This document shows, in pieces, positions 13,001 through 23,717 of a DNA stretch of 64,000 nt. Each line of letters opens with the position of its first letter. Within the stretch, counting starts at the first letter, position 1. The notes below the pieces were generated by a model that saw only the letters and a list, made by a program, of their open reading frames with translations, searched no databases and was not told the origin of the DNA. Location: the NCBI RefSeq assembly GCF_910592395.1, contig NC_088318.1:2604001-2668000 (forward strand). Direction: 5' to 3'. A program made the translations under genes and the position numbers. Source of the DNA: Lineus longissimus. Taxonomy: Eukaryota; Nemertea; Pilidiophora; Heteronemertea; Lineidae.

Positions 13001-16000
13001 GGACACCACATGTCCTACGATTTTTGGATTTGACCTCCTTTTCTAGGTCACAGAGGTCAAATGGCGTAAATTGGCTATTAGAGTGTAACTATGGCACGTT
13101 TCTTAACTGCTGAAGCTATGAACTTGAAAGTTGGTACATGTAACCCCCTACATCAGATAATCTCTGACACCGAATTTTGGCCTGATCTGATTCTTGATTT
13201 GGCCACCAGGGGGTCAAAACTGAAAAAGTAGGACGTGCAATATCTCGCTTATTAATGACTTTTTTTCGATGAATTTTTTATTGCAGGGACTCTTAGCAAT
13301 CACACGATATTGATCTTGTTGATGTCATAGACAATTATTGGTTGGATCATAAACTTATATATACTGCCCTGTCTTATTACTTGACATCAATACACATCTA
13401 AAAAAAGTCTTCATGCCTGATTGTGTTCACCATATTCACCTCTAAACTAAGCATGATCCTGCCTACTAAAAGATGTATACGGTGAGCACAATGGCCCCTG
13501 GCCGTTTCATTTTGACAGTGTGGTCGTCCGTATTATACCGGTCGATGCTGGTGTGGGTCAGATATTGGAGGTCAAGGACACCATCTGTCAGCCGGCAATG
13601 TCAAACTGGATCATAGGTAAGCTATGAGACAAGTCCGCTTCTTAACTCGTTTGCTTCCATCTTTTTCATAGTGTGGTCACCCAGTTAAACAAGGAAAATG
13701 TCAGTGTGGTTCGGATATCGGTGGCATTGATTACCAACTGAGAGAAGGCAACGCTAGAATGGATCATAGGTATAGTATCAACCAGAATGAGTAATGATGA
13801 CATATTATCACCCAAAATATTCATTGGGAGTGACGTCAACTGCAATAATATGCACGTCGGTGATACTATGTCATTTGAAGTCACAGCCTCAAACTTTTCA
13901 GAGGATTTGCGTTGGTTCTCACTTGTACTTTGGAGAATCTGGACCATTTCTGAGAAGTCCAACCTCGAATCAAGGAAGACATACTAGAAAAGAGAATCAC
14001 TTTCAAATGCTAAGTAGATGCATAATATGGTACTTCAATGACATATTTGGTTTGCAATTATCCACAAAAAACTCAAATTGATACGTAATGATATGACTTT
14101 GCAAACGTCCATCTCAAACTGACGCTTTGAATATTTCAGGGACAACACCCAGAAGGGTTATGTCCTTAACGTCGCTGATATGAAGAACCTCACCCCCATC
14201 CCGGAGAGAAGCATGTCTCCAGCTGCCACGACTATCGTCCGTCTGCTGCTGCATCTCTCCATGCACATTGGGATCGAGAGTGACCTGCCGGTGAGATGTT
14301 TGGACTATATTTTATAGATACTTGGTGTTTATTTCGTTTTATGAACTACGTGATGCCTTGAACCTGGGTGGAATTGGGTGAATCAAGGAATCGGAGAAAG
14401 GGAGAGCACCGTTGAGAAAAGCGGGTACCCAGAGGGTATTTATGGTGCATTTACCAAAATTACTGGTTAAATTCAGAATACTTTCCCAAATATTGGGGGA
14501 GGGGGCTTGCTCCCGATGCCCCACCCCCTTGTCAAATCAAATACTAGCATAAGAATGACAAGATGGTAGAATTGCCAGATTGTGTTAGGAACACTTAATA
14601 AATGGCAAATATTTTGCCAGATTTATTTCCATCGGCACCAAATTTTCCAATTTTTTAATTCGCTTACGATTTTGTCAGTATTACACACAACAAACAGGAT
14701 AATTGACAGGATGTTGAAGTTGTTGCTCTCGGCACCAAATTTTCGATCGCATCTTCACTACAGGGTGTTACTGCACTCATCCAGCCACCAATCCCAGCTG
14801 ACCAGGTGCGAAGATTCCTCCTTGATCACATCCGCCACGACATCCAAGTCCTGGGCCGAGCCATCAACAAGTCCCCCGACGACTGTCTGACGCTCGTGAC
14901 CATCCTGATTGAAACATTCATGGAGAATAAGAACAGTTAGTGTTGGAGGAGTTTTTAATTGACACCTCTTGCATCTAGGGTTAAGTCCTGGGTAGGAGAG
15001 ATAACTTCAATAAGGTTTATGGAACATCCCCCTGATAAGAAGTCTGGCAAAAAAAACACTATTTGAGATGATCAGGGTTGAGGCTGAGGTTAAGGTTACA
15101 ACCGAATTTCACTCCTACAGACCTGAAAATTCTGTGTTGTCATTGGCAGCTTTCAAATCTCTTATTTCCATACGGACCTGTGTTGCGATGAAGTGGCCAA
15201 ACTTCGCCAGGGAGTGAGGTCAGTGCCGTTTATGTTGACATCATGACTGCCGTAATATCGAAAATATCAAAGACACACCAGAGGTCGGCCGTTTAGTTTC
15301 CCACAGCAATGCTGCACAACTGGGAGAGCTGAAGGAAGCAAATTGGGGCTTTTATAGTTCCATTTGGGTTCATGTTTGCAAAAATTACGCAGAAGTTGTT
15401 CTGAATTGGTTTTCTTCTTGTAGGTGATGCGCACGTCAATGCTGATCTTACCACTAAAGAGGCACGTGCTGCCTGGGAGAAAGCTTTCACCGAGGCCTAT
15501 GTCAACCCACTTCTAAATGTAAGTGAGTCGTGATACGAGGGCAGAGGGAGGTCTCTCTAGTCTAGATGCGTGAGGTGTGGAAGATCAGTGACAGTCCTAA
15601 CTTACTTACTAAGGACTCCTCAGTACCGAAAAAAACAGCACCAAGGCATCCACTCAGGCCCGCCATCCAATTCTTGGCCAGTTTGGAGATGGTTTCCAAG
15701 GTCTATCCTTAAAACTTTATTCGTAAAAGATTTCACCAAGTTCTTCATCAAGGTTGGGGGAGGGGGGGGTTCTTTGTGCCAACTGCTGCCCCCCTGCCCT
15801 TTCTGGACCAAAACTTTAACTCGTTTCTATTCCCTAAGTGCCCACCAGTGGCAGTTTATTCCAAACTTGTCACATGAAGTGTATATGTATAAGATCCTAT
15901 AATTTTCAGTATGGCTTCATTTTCAGGATTTAGATGCCATCCTGAACAGAGCAAACGCCGCGCTGGTGAATGACGATCGTTTGAGTGAGTAGTCCTAGTC

Positions 16001-19000
16001 ATTCTTTGAAGGCATTTCTTCTTCGGAAGAACACTATACGGCATGGATGAGGTGTTGTAAGGCTCTAAAATAACCACTTTGTGGAGCCCTTTTCTTCCCT
16101 GTGTTTATTTTTGGGTGGGAGTGCATATTAGCACAGTGTTACATATTATGGCTGGAGGTGTTGACTTGGCTGATTTTGCATTGTAACTTTACTGTCGGAA
16201 GAAATGTTCCTACAACTAGGTAACACTTTGATTGAGAGCTGTTCAACCCCATTTCAGGTAACAACCCGCTGATCAAGATCGTACACGAGGTAATCAGCCT
16301 CGGGGACCAGGTTGATATCAGCCAGATCCATGACTGTCATCTGATGTGGCAGTTCCGCAGCCGTGTCACGGTGGAGCACCTGACACAACTGATGAATGAG
16401 CATGCGGGCGATAAATGCCCTGCTGAGACCCTGAAGCTGTTCATTCGTGAGGTAAATATCGGCTCAAGATTCATGCAGTTTGACTCAAGAGGTCAAAGTA
16501 ACTTTTCTGTTTCAATGAAAGATTCAAGAGGAAAACTTACACCCAGTGGTGGCAAGTAATAATGGGTACAACCAAGGCAGACGATACCAGCAGACTGGAG
16601 AGGGAAACGGATGTGGCCATTTTCTGACTGAGTCTTGGACATTTCCGCATCAATCAACACCTGAGAAGGCTGGGCCTGCTCAATGCTGATATCTATAAGT
16701 GCGGGTTTTGGGTGTAAGGTTTCTGTCCATCAGTTCTTTGGCCGAATGATTTTGTTCAGTGGATTGTTTAAACTTGACTCGGATGAAAATGATTATTTGC
16801 GAATCTTTTTCTTCAAGGAACCCCACCTGCGTCTGTTGTCACGGTTACCTGACATCATCCGGCTCCAGCAGCTGTTAATCCAGCATTACCAGCGTCGTAT
16901 CACCCAGGCTGAGGCCAGGACCACATCGATCAAGGAACTGCTCCACTCACTCACTCGTAAGTCATATTTTTCTACTTGAGAAACTTTGATAAAATTAAAA
17001 CATATTTCAATTTTCTGACAAGTGCTGTCCTTAATAGAGAGGTGTCCTGATAACAGAGCTGAGGTCAAATCACACAGAGTGGATCCATTTCGGACCAAAA
17101 TCACTGTCCCTAAGAAGACAGTGTACTGCTAAGAGTGGTGTCCTCGTGGGGAGGGTCCACTGACCTAAGTTAAGCACTGTACTTGAACTGACTCGGCCAG
17201 TTGTGTTTCAAAACAGATTTCTTAACAAGGTTACTCTAATCCGTTGCAGTACAACAGCGAGGGGAATGGCAACGTCTCGTGGACGTCTTCACCGATGTTT
17301 GGAAGAATGTCAAAGATAAGCTTGTCGATTACAGTAAGTGCTATATCTGATTACTGGTACATGGTCAGTTTGTGATAATGACCAATCCAATGATTACAAG
17401 TATTCCATTCCCTATCAAATGGACCACTATCACAGACACCATAAAACTGTTCAGAGAAAACCGTCAGATTTTGAGGCATTGTTCGAGGAAAAAAGGTCCC
17501 CCCAGAAGTCAAACAAAAACGTGCTTTTGACCATGATGTTGGCCTTAAAAATTCAAAAAGTGTGATATTGCCCCCCCCCAGAGAGATTACACCCCTTTTC
17601 ATCACTCAAAAGTTTAACCATTTCTTCTCTTTCAGGCGCAAGTGGCTACACCCTCCCTGAAGAGATGTGTAAAATGACGGTCATCCCCAACACCCCCATC
17701 GCCATGCTGATTCCAAGCTCCAGGGGCCTGGGTCTGTGCTCCATGATGCTGGTCGAGTACCTCACCAGGAGACAGAACGACTTCATCATGGCGTATTGTC
17801 GACACAGAAACAAAGAGTAAGTTAAAACATGGACAAAGTAAAGTTGAAGTTTGTTTATTGGGCCAGACAGAATAGGCTTATGAAGCACTCTTTACTTCCA
17901 AACTCAGATCAATAATGCCAGGCCCCTGGTGAGGAGGCAGTCTGTTCCCTATATTCAATTGGCAGCTAACCAACCTGCCGCATCATCGGTGGGGCCGAAA
18001 CCTTTCTTTTGACTTTTCTTTTGTTAGTAAATGTAGTTCTGCTTGGAGATCCTTTAGTTTAAATGTCGAGAGCATCATGCTGAAACTGATGGGGAGTGTA
18101 TCAGATGCAAGGAATCTATACCAATGCAATCTTCTCATTCCAGCTCCAGAGAGCTCCCCAAGTTTGGTGTGACAGAAGCTACAGCCGCTCACCTGATCTA
18201 CTACGACCCTGAGAAGGACCTCCTCCCCATGGTCCTCGCTCACTGTAACTACTCCCTCGAGGTCGGCAAGGGCACTGTCATCAGTTACGACTTCGTTCGC
18301 CTGGAGCGCGAGCTGGAGGAGAGACTGCTACGTGGCAAGCCCAAGCTTGTGTTCGATGTGGCACCCATGGTGTTCCAGACCGAGTATCGAAATGCGATGG
18401 TCATATTTGGTGCGTTGAGAGACAACATAAGCCAGGTAAGAGATGTCTCGGATTCATGGTTGGCTCTGCTAATGAACCAGACCTCCAAAATTCCTCTCTG
18501 CTCTGATCACAGGAAACTTCCTTTCGATGGATGTGCCATGAGGCCTTGTGTAAAGTCTCTGTATTCTCAGTGGTTGGTTAGTCAAGCTTTGCCTGTCAGA
18601 AGTATAGTCAAGGTTGATATCTATCTGAAGTTCTGTATAAACTAAAGGCATCTGGACAGTTTGCAGCAGGCTGAGGCTCTCCACATTCTTGCCAGTTTAA
18701 ACCTTTTGCCTATTTCAAAACCTTTCAATATGATGTTCTCCATAACAACCCATCAAATCACCTTCCCAATAACATCTTTCCAAATATTTTCAGGAGCCAA
18801 TGAGTCATGCAGTCAAGGCGGAGATTCTGCTAGAGAACCGTGTCTACCAAGATCTCTGTGAAACGATCGCCAGCCTGGACATCACGATCGCCTGGCTACG
18901 CGACATTAGGCGCGAACCTGAAACTAAGCTTGTCACCTTCATGCACAATACGCTTGAAATGGACAAGGAGATTCTCTCACCGCAGGTCTGTTTAACCTTG

Positions 19001-20620
19001 CTCTTGTTTTCAGAAGTCTTCAAATAAAGTTTAAAGTTAAAAAAGATCTGACTTGAAACTTTCCCTCGGTGTATCCTGAAAGTTTTCAGCAGACCGCAGC
19101 TGTTAAATCAGTAGCGGGACTGGCACCTGAGCATTTCTGACTGGTACCTATTTACATAAACACGCGATTCAGGAAAGGAAAATAAGACAAAAGGACCTGC
19201 CTAGCACCTCACACCGACTGTGAGGCTCAAACTGGGGACCTCTTGACCACTAGCCAATAGCACAAGCTGCAAGTCTTATGGTTTCGCAATCGTAATTTTG
19301 CCTCCTTTGTTGTTTTCGGGTTTGAAAACCGACCTTGTCAATGAGCGCTGAATTGGCACGGTGCGACTTCACCCCCAGCAGATTCGTCTAACTACTACAC
19401 CCAACCGAAGCCTTCCTTATCAATCGGTCATATTCTACCAATCTCCTCCATTACAGATCCAGCAGCATTGTTCACTGATGCATGTCCAGTCCTTGTGGCT
19501 CTTACTCACCATGGAGCGATCCAAACAGCTCAAGTACTTCAACCAGGTAAGGCACCATTTGTTAGAATGTTGCCCATCAAAACACTCCTTAGCCAGCTGT
19601 TTCACCCACATTCGGTCTTTACTTCCTGGTTTATACCAACTGTGCATACAAGGAGGGTATTCTTGACCTCCAATGTACAAAAGTTTGATCATTGTTACTG
19701 CAAAAAGAGTAGCATCTGTCCAAAATTAACTGTTTTAAGACTTTTGGATGCCGAAGAATTGCAGTCATTTCTCTGTCTGTGCATCCTAACTGGAACAATC
19801 TGGACCCTGATATCCTGAAGTGCAACCAGAGTTCAAATTGTTACTGAGACTGGCTACCCTAAAACACATCCACACAGAAGTTGCCTGAAATTCTCTGCCA
19901 AATTAAGTTGTTTCGTAGGTTTACGAAACATTGAAACTGCTCTCCACCTTGCTTCTGGGCACCGCGTAATCTTGTTTATTCCATTTTCCCAGGATGCATT
20001 TGAAGACGTCTCCGAGGAGTATCATGAACCATTAGAAGGCGAGGCCCCCTTCGACATCGAACAAGCCTTGCAGCACCTGAACATTGACAGGTTTGTGTCG
20101 GAACTCTACGAGTGCATTCTACTTAACATCAACCTCCAACGAACACCCAATGATGAAGATTTCCAGGACAATACCGAGTACATGTGAGTATCGACAATTG
20201 TGCAGGCTCTGATGTAGGTTTTTCTGTTGGGAATCCCCGAGAAGGTGATGTTCTTCATTTTACCAACAAGGTTATTCAGCAAAAACTTATCAGTGCTTTG
20301 AGAAATATCTATTCCTCTTTGTCAATGATCCTCAAAATGAGGCTGTAGAAGGGGTACCAGCTGTCTCCTAGGCTGTGACTAGTTTTGCTGTGGAGGGTGA
20401 CGAAGGTCAGTAATGGTGAAATTCTAACTGAGTGATACGTGTGTTCCTTTTCAGCCTTGCCGATGTGATGACCGAATACATCAGCTCGAAAGACCGCACA
20501 GAGATTCTGGCACTGACGAACGGCGTCTTCCCCAAAGAGGTCAAGGTCAAACATGCTGTGGCCGTCTGGACGGAGGCCATCAAGGTGCAGCTCAAGGAAG
20601 AAAAAAAGAGACGACATTAG
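5431..20620 (+). CDS. RNF213: RNF213-type E3 ubiquitin ligase, C-terminal part (24 coding exon positions)
   Basis: This is the 3' end of a giant E3 ligase gene. Exons: 5431-5658, 6208-6395, 6580-6688, 6945-7045, 7158-7337 (RING), 7677-8043, 8363-8875, 9245-9358, 9989-10042, 10281-10607, 13519-13616 or 13672-13769 (alternatives), 14140-14290, 14764-14935, 15424-15518, 15927-15984, 16258-16451, 16818-16956, 17250-17333, 17636-17816, 18144-18435, 18794-18985, 19457-19546, 19993-20183, 20455-20620 (stop TAG). All phases join without a stop, giving about 1,427 residues. From RING to C-terminus is about 1,210 residues, the same as in human RNF213. CNEFFMDLVSQLCF after the RING is a clear family match. 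Vertebrate RNF213 is a cytosolic AAA+ ATPase/E3 acting on lipid droplets and intracellular pathogens. The AAA+ core must lie upstream, because exon 1 here opens with a splice acceptor. Confidence 0.9.
7158..7337 (+). CDS. RNF213: RING-finger exon of the RNF213-like gene
   Basis: This single 180-bp exon carries a C3HC4 RING: CIAC, then the central CKHDIC, then CLRC. The central LPCKHDICRTCL matches the RNF213 RING style (LPCDHxxCxxCL). RING fingers bind E2~ubiquitin, though in RNF213 the RING is reported to be dispensable for some activities that depend on the RZ finger. The exon enters in phase 2 (AA|G) and leaves in phase 2 (AG|G), joining 7045 and 7677. All zinc-ligand positions appear intact, so there is no sign of decay. 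Confidence 0.9.
7677..10607 (+). CDS. RNF213: RNF213-like: post-RING E3 shell exons up to the first half of the RZ finger
   Basis: Exons 7677-8043, 8363-8875, 9245-9358, 9989-10042 (a 54-bp micro-exon) and 10281-10607 are all in phase. They encode the helical shell after the RING, including CNEFFMDLVSQLCF, PVLRSLLLQLLLRYS and RLWDVAKRLSESSNSKWPR. The last exon ends in YSCSRGHPYVIGN, the first half of the RZ-type zinc finger (Cys-x3-His plus the GHPY.IG.C signature shared by RNF213 and ZNFX1). The remaining zinc ligands come from the next exon, 2.9 kb downstream. Confidence 0.88.
9386..9768. repeat. 23-bp minisatellite, about 16-17 copies
   Basis: Near-perfect head-to-tail copies of tgggtgaggttttgctgaca + aga. 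One unit is a base short (gaggtttgctg), two have gtacgg in place of gtgagg, and one has ttgttgaca. The array starts 27 bp after the splice donor at 9358, so it is intronic in the RNF213-like gene. Long open frames on the reverse strand (SAKPHPSCQQN-type repeats) are artefacts of the repeat. Confidence 0.95.
11040..13310. repeat. Tandem ~300-bp repeats (4 units) with GTCCGTC-rich head, interrupted by a LINE
   Basis: The unit carries ggcacgtttcttaacc, then agctatgaacttgaaact, acctctgacactgaatttc, ggccaccagggggcc, and ends with tttgacctacttttcaaggt. Copies begin near 11167, 11461, 11764 and 13091, spaced about 295-303 bp apart, with the third interrupted by the LINE fragment. At about 11088-11150 an interrupted gtccgtc/gtcgtcc array precedes the first unit. 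The structure lies in the intron between the two halves of the RZ-finger coding sequence. Similar GTCCGTC-headed repeats occur in many marine invertebrate genomes, but I cannot name the family from sequence alone. Confidence 0.85.
11975..13020 (-). mobile_element. 5'-truncated non-LTR retrotransposon (CR1/Jockey-type reverse transcriptase)
   Basis: On the minus strand an open frame of about 325 codons runs from about 13019 to 12045. It encodes the C-terminal half of a LINE reverse transcriptase: CGVPQGSSLGPVLFLFY, the catalytic YSDDNQLYMSF box, then the typical tail region with LHWLPVKARVEFKILLLTYK, RFGDRSFYKAAPLLWNGLP and FGTMIKAHLF. Downstream, at 11975-11995, is a (TTGA)n-type tail (tcaa repeats on the plus strand), the expected 3' end of such elements. 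The endonuclease and N-terminal RT are absent, the usual outcome of incomplete target-primed reverse transcription. The frame has no stops, suggesting a fairly recent insertion. It is not a host gene. Confidence 0.9.
13519..13616 (+). CDS. RNF213: RZ-finger second-half exon, version a (mutually exclusive candidate)
   Basis: This 98-bp exon joins codon-perfect to 10607 (GGN then CGRPYYTGRCWCGSDIGG). It supplies the last zinc ligands (C-x-C in RCWC) and the GSDIGG tail of the RZ finger. The acceptor is tttgacag and the donor is AG|gtaagc. It leaves in phase 2 and joins 14140 as AG|G. A second version of the same exon follows after a 55-nt gap. In RNF213 the RZ finger is required for ubiquitylating bacterial lipid A/LPS (family knowledge). 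Differences from version b concentrate in the stretch between the GHPY signature and the C-x-C, and after GSDIGG. Confidence 0.9.
13672..13769 (+). CDS. RNF213: RZ-finger second-half exon, version b (mutually exclusive candidate)
   Basis: This is a 98-bp exon with the same entry and exit phase as version a. It encodes CGHPVKQGKCQCGSDIGG followed by IDYQLREGNARMDHR. All zinc-ligand positions are intact, so it is not a decayed copy. The acceptor is ctttttcatag and the donor is AG|gtatag. Splicing version a directly to b would read into TGA at 13739-13741, so only one of the two can be used in a full-length mRNA. Version b shows conserved landmarks but a clearly different loop and C-terminal flank. 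Confidence 0.88.
14140..20620 (+). CDS. RNF213: RNF213-like: C-terminal domain exons
   Basis: Thirteen exons (14140-14290 through 20455-20620) in continuous phase encode about 700 residues after the RZ finger. They correspond to the family's C-terminal shell, which docks the E2. Recognisable conserved stretches include LTPIPERSMSPAATTIVRLL, IAMLIPSSRGLGLCSMMLVE, AAHLIYYDPEKDLLPMVLAH and VISYDFVRLERELEERLL. The protein ends in a basic KEEKKRRH tail with TAG at 20618-20620. The acceptor at 16818 is aag instead of cag; the others are ordinary. Intron 21 carries a degraded SINE. Confidence 0.88.
19070..19275 (-). repeat. Degraded tRNA-derived SINE remnant
   Basis: Read on the minus strand, about 19200-19260 resembles a decayed tRNA gene head (ggctagtggtcaagaggtcc then cagtttgagcc, a damaged B box). 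It continues into a body with the same layout as the better SINE at 47415-47725 (ttcagcag..., ctggtacctatttacat). It lies in an intron of the RNF213-like gene. The match is weak, so the assignment is tentative. Confidence 0.45.
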
Positions 20621-22835
20621 ATTCGTTCCTTCATTGCATTCTAAATCCATTGACTTAATTCGAGTGTTGCACTCAGAATCACACAGGAACAAAAAGAGAT
20701 ATTGGATCATTATGGAAAGTATCCAATTGATGTGATTGATAGATATCAATCCTGTGAAAGTTGAGAAAATGCTTAGCTGATGGAACGGGTGAGGTCAAAG
20801 TCAAGTGATAGTTCAGTGTTAGATGTTGAATTTTTTATTTTGGAGGTGAAACTTGGCAATTTCAATTGTTCAAACTGTCAATGAATACAGTGCCTTTGAC
20901 ACTAACAATACAGTACTTGACTTTGACCCCTCTCAGATTGTTGGAGAGAGGTCTACTTCACGAACTTCTCAGCTTAGTCTCTTGAGTGCCAAAGTGTTAT
21001 AGTATCCAAAATTATAAACTGTTGGAAAAAAATGCCATATTGCCATGCTTTTTGTTTTCATGTACTTATAGACTGTGAGAAAATGATTGCTTACATGTTA
21101 GAACAAACTACTCAGTCCTGACCTGTTCAGCCACTAATTGGGCCTTGATTGAGCAGTTTGTACTGCCAGATTTTTGGCACGTTCTCAAATATAATATTCC
21201 AGACAGCATCATTAGAATTTCTCATGTATAAGAAGTCGTTCTGTGTCAAATGAATTTGATTGTGATTGGTGGAGGACTTTTTTTGTGTTCCCTCATTATG
21301 CTGAACTTAACTCTGTTTGTGTGATCGTGTATTTTTGATTGAGTCTGACACTATGTTGTACTCTATTCTTCTAGGTCACAGTTGGCTGATGTTATTGTTT
21401 TGCTTGCACTTACAAGCTTGTATTTCAGTCAATGTACTCAATGTGCTGTGAACTTTTTGAATTATTTTCTCTTATATGATCATTATCATCTGATATAATA
21501 TGTGTTCATCTTAGCAGCTGTATAATCACACATGTATACAATAGGAAGATGTCAATGTGCTCAATGCAAGTGCTGTGAAGTTGCTGCTTTGAATTATTTT
21601 CTCTTATATGATCATTATCATCTGATATAATATGTGTTCATCTTAACAGCTGTATAATCACACAGGTATACAATAGGAAGATGATAATGTGATCTCCTGA
21701 ATATAGGACTGACTAGAATGATCATGCAACTTATCTCCGACTTCACACGGATTTGCATTTTCGTCATTTGGTCCTGGTGCTCATAGATATTGACACGGCC
21801 TAATGTGATTCAAATTGAGAGGTGCTACTTTAGGCCGGGACTGTTTGGTTGTTTTCCGCCATTTAAAAAAATTGCGGGGCAGCAATGTTTTCACAAATTA
21901 TTCGGGTTTTTCAGTGGAGGGATATTGGCCAGGATTTGGGATAAACCCAGTGGCTGTGTTTGTGCAATTTTGGTTATTTTTGCATTTGATGGTCAAGTTG
22001 CAAAAAATGTTGATTGGTGTACCTCCAGAAGATACTGATAAGAATTGAAACAGATGTAAATAGAACATAAATATAATTCATTTTGAGGGTCAAAAAAGCC
22101 ATATTGCTGAGAAGAAGAAAAATGTTGATTGGTGTACCTCCAGAAGATACTCATAAGAATTGAAACAGATGTAAATAGAACATAAATATAATTCATTTTG
22201 AGGGTCAAAAAAGCCATATTGCTGAGAAGAAGAAAAATGTTGATTGGTGTACCTCCAGAAGATACTCATAAGAATTGAAACAGATGTAAATAGAACATAA
22301 ATATAATTCATTTTGAGGGTCAAAAAAGCCATATTGCTGAGAAGAAGAAAAATGTTGATTGGTGTACCTCCAGAAGATACTCATAAGAATTGAAACAGAT
22401 GTAAATAGAACATAAATATAATTCATTTTGAGGGTCAAAAAAGCCATATTGCTGAGAAGAAGAGCTGGCAAAACCAGTCAGGAAAAAAGTGAACCACCCT
22501 TTTTGCATATGGCTAAAAGTTTTATTATAATAAGACTGGTGTTGTAAGCAGAGGTTAGAAAACCGAAAAATTAGTCGCACTGTACATGTATAAGAAATTT
22601 TGTAAGAGAACTTTAAATGCATGTTAACTGTTCTTCATATGACAAAGATTTCATTGTATCCCATTTGCAGTACTGGCTGTGTGATGTGCAGCGGGATCTG
22701 TAATATTTATTTCTCTGCTTTGCGAATCCTTAATAACCAAATTTGATTTCTTCATTCAAAACTATTAAGTCTAACATACATAACGATGCCTTGCTGTAAT
22801 TTTGTAATCATTATTAAAGTCCAATATCATAATTT
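20621..22835 (+). other. Probable long 3' UTR of the RNF213-like gene
   Basis: No exon of another gene is visible between the stop at 20620 and about 22835. The first plausible polyadenylation hexamer is ATTAAA at about 22812, followed by a GT-rich stretch. This would give a 3' UTR of about 2.2 kb; an earlier weak signal cannot be excluded. The stretch contains two direct copies of an approximately 100-bp block (about 21459-21560 and 21592-21690, both with ttatatgatcattatcatct) and the 115-bp tandem repeat. Confidence 0.45.
22005..22463. repeat. 115-bp tandem repeat, 4 copies
   Basis: Four nearly identical 115-bp units run head to tail (aaatgttgattggtgtacct, agatactcataagaattg, tcattttgagggtcaaaa, ccatattgctgagaagaag). 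The first copy differs at a single visible site (gatactgat for gatactcat). This near-identity suggests very recent expansion or gene conversion. It lies in the likely 3' UTR of the RNF213-like gene. Confidence 0.95.
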
Positions 22836-23717
22836 ACTGTGTTGCTGTTCTTTTGTCCTGTTGAGTCTCCTTGGTAGAAAGCGGTGGTCTGGGCTTTCTG
22901 TCCTCCAATGATGAGAAAAAGGAACAGACGTTTAAATACAATTGATAGGCAACGATTCCACACAGAGCGGGTTAATTTTGAGAGAGAAAAAGGTATATCC
23001 TTCTCATAAGGCAGAAATTTGGATAATGTATGCACAGAAATGCAACTTCACGCAGCCATTTTTATTCTGTGCCGTCATTATAGAATAATGCCATACAATA
23101 GTAGAAATTATCACATGGTCACGTGGTACGGAATAACGCGCTCCGATTGGTTCACATATTAATGAAGTTTGTAAAAACCAAGGATTAATGCATACTTGAT
23201 ATAACTAACTAACCCTCAAAGAAACAGGATTTTATTCCAATGATAAATATAACATAACCATTTATACTTCACAAACTTTCAGCTAGGGGCGACTTTTCCG
23301 ATGAAGTTCAGTCCTAACCATGCTATACACATATCACAGGTTTCCCTCCTGCTTGCTGCTCACGCGACATATTCGATATTAACATATTTACGATTTACAA
23401 AAGCACATATACAAATCATAACAATGCTAGTAGAAAAGTCCTCGTATTAAAAAACAAACCACAGATTTTGGAAAAGGGAATATCATACGCTCCATGTCAC
23501 CCTACCCAAACCAATAACACACACTGTAGATAATAGAGTAGAGTCACAATGGGGTTTAAGGTGAAAATCACAGATCTAGACTTACCCTCCAAGTCCAGTC
23601 ATTCCTGAAAGTGCACTTTGATTATGAATTGCATAACACTGTCTTCATTATCATTCAGTCTGATCATTTTAAGCTTCGCGGCCCATTTTCAGATTGTTGC
23701 AATTAGATTTAGTTACA
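22836..23717. other. Spacer before LTR-like copy 2
   Basis: AT-rich intergenic sequence. Nothing that can be called a gene, RNA or repeat is visible here. Confidence 0.35.

Noticed and set aside
20553-20735. Alternative reading of the RNF213-like last exon
   Set aside because: The phase-consistent frame ends at TAG 20618-20620 after a family-like C-terminus; the other frame is a shadow.
21993-22622. Minus-strand open frames with repeated LTLKMNYIYVLFTSV
   Set aside because: Translation of the 115-bp tandem repeat, antisense to the likely 3' UTR.
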